This document shows, piece by piece, positions 6,710-7,970 of a DNA stretch of 7,970 bases (positions are counted from its first letter, which is position 1; every line of letters begins with the position of its first letter). Origin of the DNA: an uncultured Mollicutes bacterium (lineage in GTDB: Bacteria; Bacillota_I; Bacilli_A; MAG-NZ); NCBI GenBank assembly GCA_913064935.1, contig CAJYBF010000038.1:1-7970 (forward strand), given 5' to 3'. A model generated the notes under the pieces. The model did no database searches. It was not told the origin of the DNA and saw nothing but the letters and a program-made list of their open reading frames with translations. The position numbers were made by a program, and so were the translations under genes.

Positions 6710-7696
6710 ATGCAAAAACAATATGACATCGCGATTATCGGTGCCGGTCCGGCCGGTATAGCAACGGCTGTTGAGAGTCTTATATTTGGGCTTGAAAATA
6801 TAGTTCTTTTTGAAAAAACATCCAACCACTCTGCAACGATCAGAAAATATTTTGATGATAAAAAACCTGTTGATCGAGACTGGAAAGGCATCAGTGTTGA
6901 CCTTAAGGGGCATATAGATTTTGATGATGGCACAAAAGATGATACACTCAATATCTTTGAAAAGGCTCTTAAAGAGCACCTCCTTGATGCCCACTTCAAC
7001 ACTGAGGTTGTAAAGATAGAAAAGGCAGAAAAACTTTTCAAGGTCATTACAGCTACAAATGAAAGTTACCTCACATCTTGTCTTGTAATCGCTATAGGAA
7101 AGATGGGCAAACCTAACAAGCCGGAGTATGATCTGCCAAAAACATTAAAAACAAAGATCCAGCACAACATCTCTGACTGTAAGGGGGATGAAGAGGTCTT
7201 AGTCGTTGGGGGAGGCGACAGTGCTGCTGAGTTTGCCTACTTTATACATGCAGACAACAAGGTTACATTTAGCTACAGAAAAGAGGAATTGACCCGACCA
7301 AACCCAAAAAATAGAAAAAATCTTTTGGATGCGGCTTCAAAAGGCGGGATTGAGATGAAACTGGGTGTAGACATTCTTGGCGTTGAAGACGTTGAAGGCA
7401 GATGCAAGGTAGCGTTTAGTGATGGTAGTTCGCATCTTTATGACCGTATTATCTATGCGCTTGGGGGTTCAACTCCCACAGAGTTCCTAAGCAACACGCC
7501 TGTGATAACAGACGAAAAAGGCAAGCCCGTAGTCGATGAGAAAAACTACAACAGTGAGGGTATCTATGTTGCAGGTGATATAGCAGGATCTCTTGGTGGC
7601 TCCATTGCCCTAGCACTCAATCATGGTTATAATATCATGCAAGACATTATCAATGATAGACAAGCGTGTAAAGAGAGAATCGCACTATCAAAATAA
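6710..7696 (+). CDS. fqrB: FqrB-like NADPH:flavodoxin/quinone oxidoreductase (thioredoxin-reductase fold, no CxxC)
   Basis: 328 residues, a two-dinucleotide-domain flavoprotein. FAD-binding GAGPAG is at 11-16; the NAD(P) motif GGGDSA is at 167-172, followed by SYRKEELTR (188-196), whose arginines could hold the NADPH 2'-phosphate; YALGGSTP is at 249-256; the second FAD motif YVAGD is at 286-290. No CxxC redox pair is present, so it is not a true thioredoxin reductase. The pattern, including ATAVE, LKGHI, IGKMGKPNKP and ALNHGY, matches my recollection of H. pylori HP1164 and its C. jejuni counterpart. There, FqrB couples flavodoxin reduced by pyruvate oxidoreductase to NADPH formation and also reduces quinones; the protein is cytosolic. 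The start has a strong RBS (AAGGAG, six bases upstream). It appears monocistronic, since the next gene has its own promoter. A YpdA-like or ferredoxin-NADP reductase role is the main alternative. Confidence 0.85.
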   Translation: MQKQYDIAIIGAGPAGIATAVESLIFGLENIVLFEKTSNHSATIRKYFDDKKPVDRDWKGISVDLKGHIDFDDGTKDDTLNIFEKALKEHLLDAHFNTEVVKIEKAEKLFKVITATNESYLTSCLVIAIGKMGKPNKPEYDLPKTLKTKIQHNISDCKGDEEVLVVGGGDSAAEFAYFIHADNKVTFSYRKEELTRPNPKNRKNLLDAASKGGIEMKLGVDILGVEDVEGRCKVAFSDGSSHLYDRIIYALGGSTPTEFLSNTPVITDEKGKPVVDEKNYNSEGIYVAGDIAGSLGGSIALALNHGYNIMQDIINDRQACKERIALSK

Positions 7697-7750
7697 GCTT
7701 CTCACGTTAGGGGCTTGACTGATTTAACTACTTTTACTTTTTACATCAAT

Positions 7751-7777
7751 AAAATAAAGTGAACAAGCTACTTAATT
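7751..7777 (+). repeat. Degenerate repeat, copy 2
   Basis: AAAATAAAG then TGAACAAGCTACTT and AATT, matching 5798-5826 at 20 of 23 core positions. Together with the 5798 copy it brackets the small ORFs and fqrB as a direct repeat. Just upstream, AGGGGCTTGACTGATTT and ACTACTTTTAC loosely echo the 5771-5797 sequence. Confidence 0.5.
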
Positions 7778-7780
7778 ACT

Positions 7781-7832
7781 TTGCTGTTTAAGAATACTCC
7801 TATATAATGAACTTATCATAATTCACAAGGAG
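7781..7832 (+). promoter_or_regulatory. Promoter and RBS of the last gene
   Basis: TTGCTG (7781-7786), a 16-base spacer and TATAAT (7803-7808) form a plausible housekeeping promoter (-10 perfect, -35 matching TTG only). AAGGAG (7827-7832) lies five bases before the ATG at 7838. Confidence 0.6.
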
Positions 7833-7837
7833 TGTAG

Positions 7838-7970
7838 ATGAAGATGTTTTTAATTAGCTGGTTGTTACCTTTGGCCATATTGACACCATTAATGATCTTA
7901 CTTGCTATAAATATTGAAAAAGAAGATTATATTAGTGCTTATTTTATAGGGCTTGTTTTGGCCACCTACC
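7838..7970 (+). CDS. Small membrane protein, 3'-truncated by window
   Basis: 44 codons are visible, beginning MKMFLISWLLPLAILTP. Residues about 4-24 form a first membrane helix, followed by a charged EKED segment and the start of a second hydrophobic stretch (YISAYFIGLVLATY). AAGGAG five bases upstream and a good TATAAT support the start; an alternative ATG is two codons later with worse spacing. The product is probably an inner-membrane protein. Too little is visible to assign a family. Confidence 0.7.
   Translation, partial: MKMFLISWLLPLAILTPLMILLAINIEKEDYISAYFIGLVLATY

Noticed and set aside
6691..7047. Two - strand ORFs of 118 and 96 codons over fqrB
   Set aside because: Antisense to the FAD-binding half of fqrB, one covering its RBS, with no independent support.
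1..7970. CRISPR array
   Set aside because: No regularly spaced identical repeats; the only regular period is the 66-base leucine-rich-repeat coding unit at about 4990-5385, whose copies diverge in sequence.

Overview
The window looks like chromosomal DNA of a Campylobacterota bacterium (Sulfurimonas/Sulfurovum/Helicobacter-like). This rests on a class B aconitase and a close relative of the flavodoxin:quinone reductase FqrB of Helicobacter pylori (HP1164) and Campylobacter jejuni, together with AT-rich spacers, good TATAAT boxes and poor -35 boxes. The family assignments come from remembered sequence patterns, not a database search, and the genus is not resolved.

Layout: (1) 1-2105, + strand: the C-terminal ~700 residues of aconitase AcnB, whose N-terminus lies outside the window. 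(2) 2106-2829: about 720 bases with no convincing gene, holding a weak hairpin, a 70-base inverted-repeat-bounded element and a stretch open on both strands. (3) 2830-5718, - strand: one large gene for a 962-residue LRR-Roc-COR protein ending in four predicted membrane helices. It is AT-rich, solitary, and bracketed by a perfect 18-base inverted repeat (2550-2567 and 5781-5798). (4) 5719-6709: an AT-rich spacer with degenerate repeats and two small - strand ORFs too short for ordinary gene calling. The 52-codon one at 6185-6343 has a coherent -10 box, RBS and start; the 40-codon one at 5834-5956 is less certain. (5) 6710-7696, + strand: fqrB. (6) 7838 to the end, + strand: the start of a small membrane protein with its own promoter and RBS.

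Two central-metabolism genes on the + strand are therefore separated by about 4.6 kb of accessory, mostly - strand, AT-rich, repeat-laden DNA. AcnB (TCA or methylcitrate cycle) and FqrB (NADPH/flavodoxin/quinone electron transfer, partner of pyruvate:flavodoxin oxidoreductase) are housekeeping functions. The Roco-type protein looks like accessory cargo. Its plan of LRR sensor, GTPase switch and membrane module suggests a signal-gated membrane effector, possibly in defence. That role is inference only.
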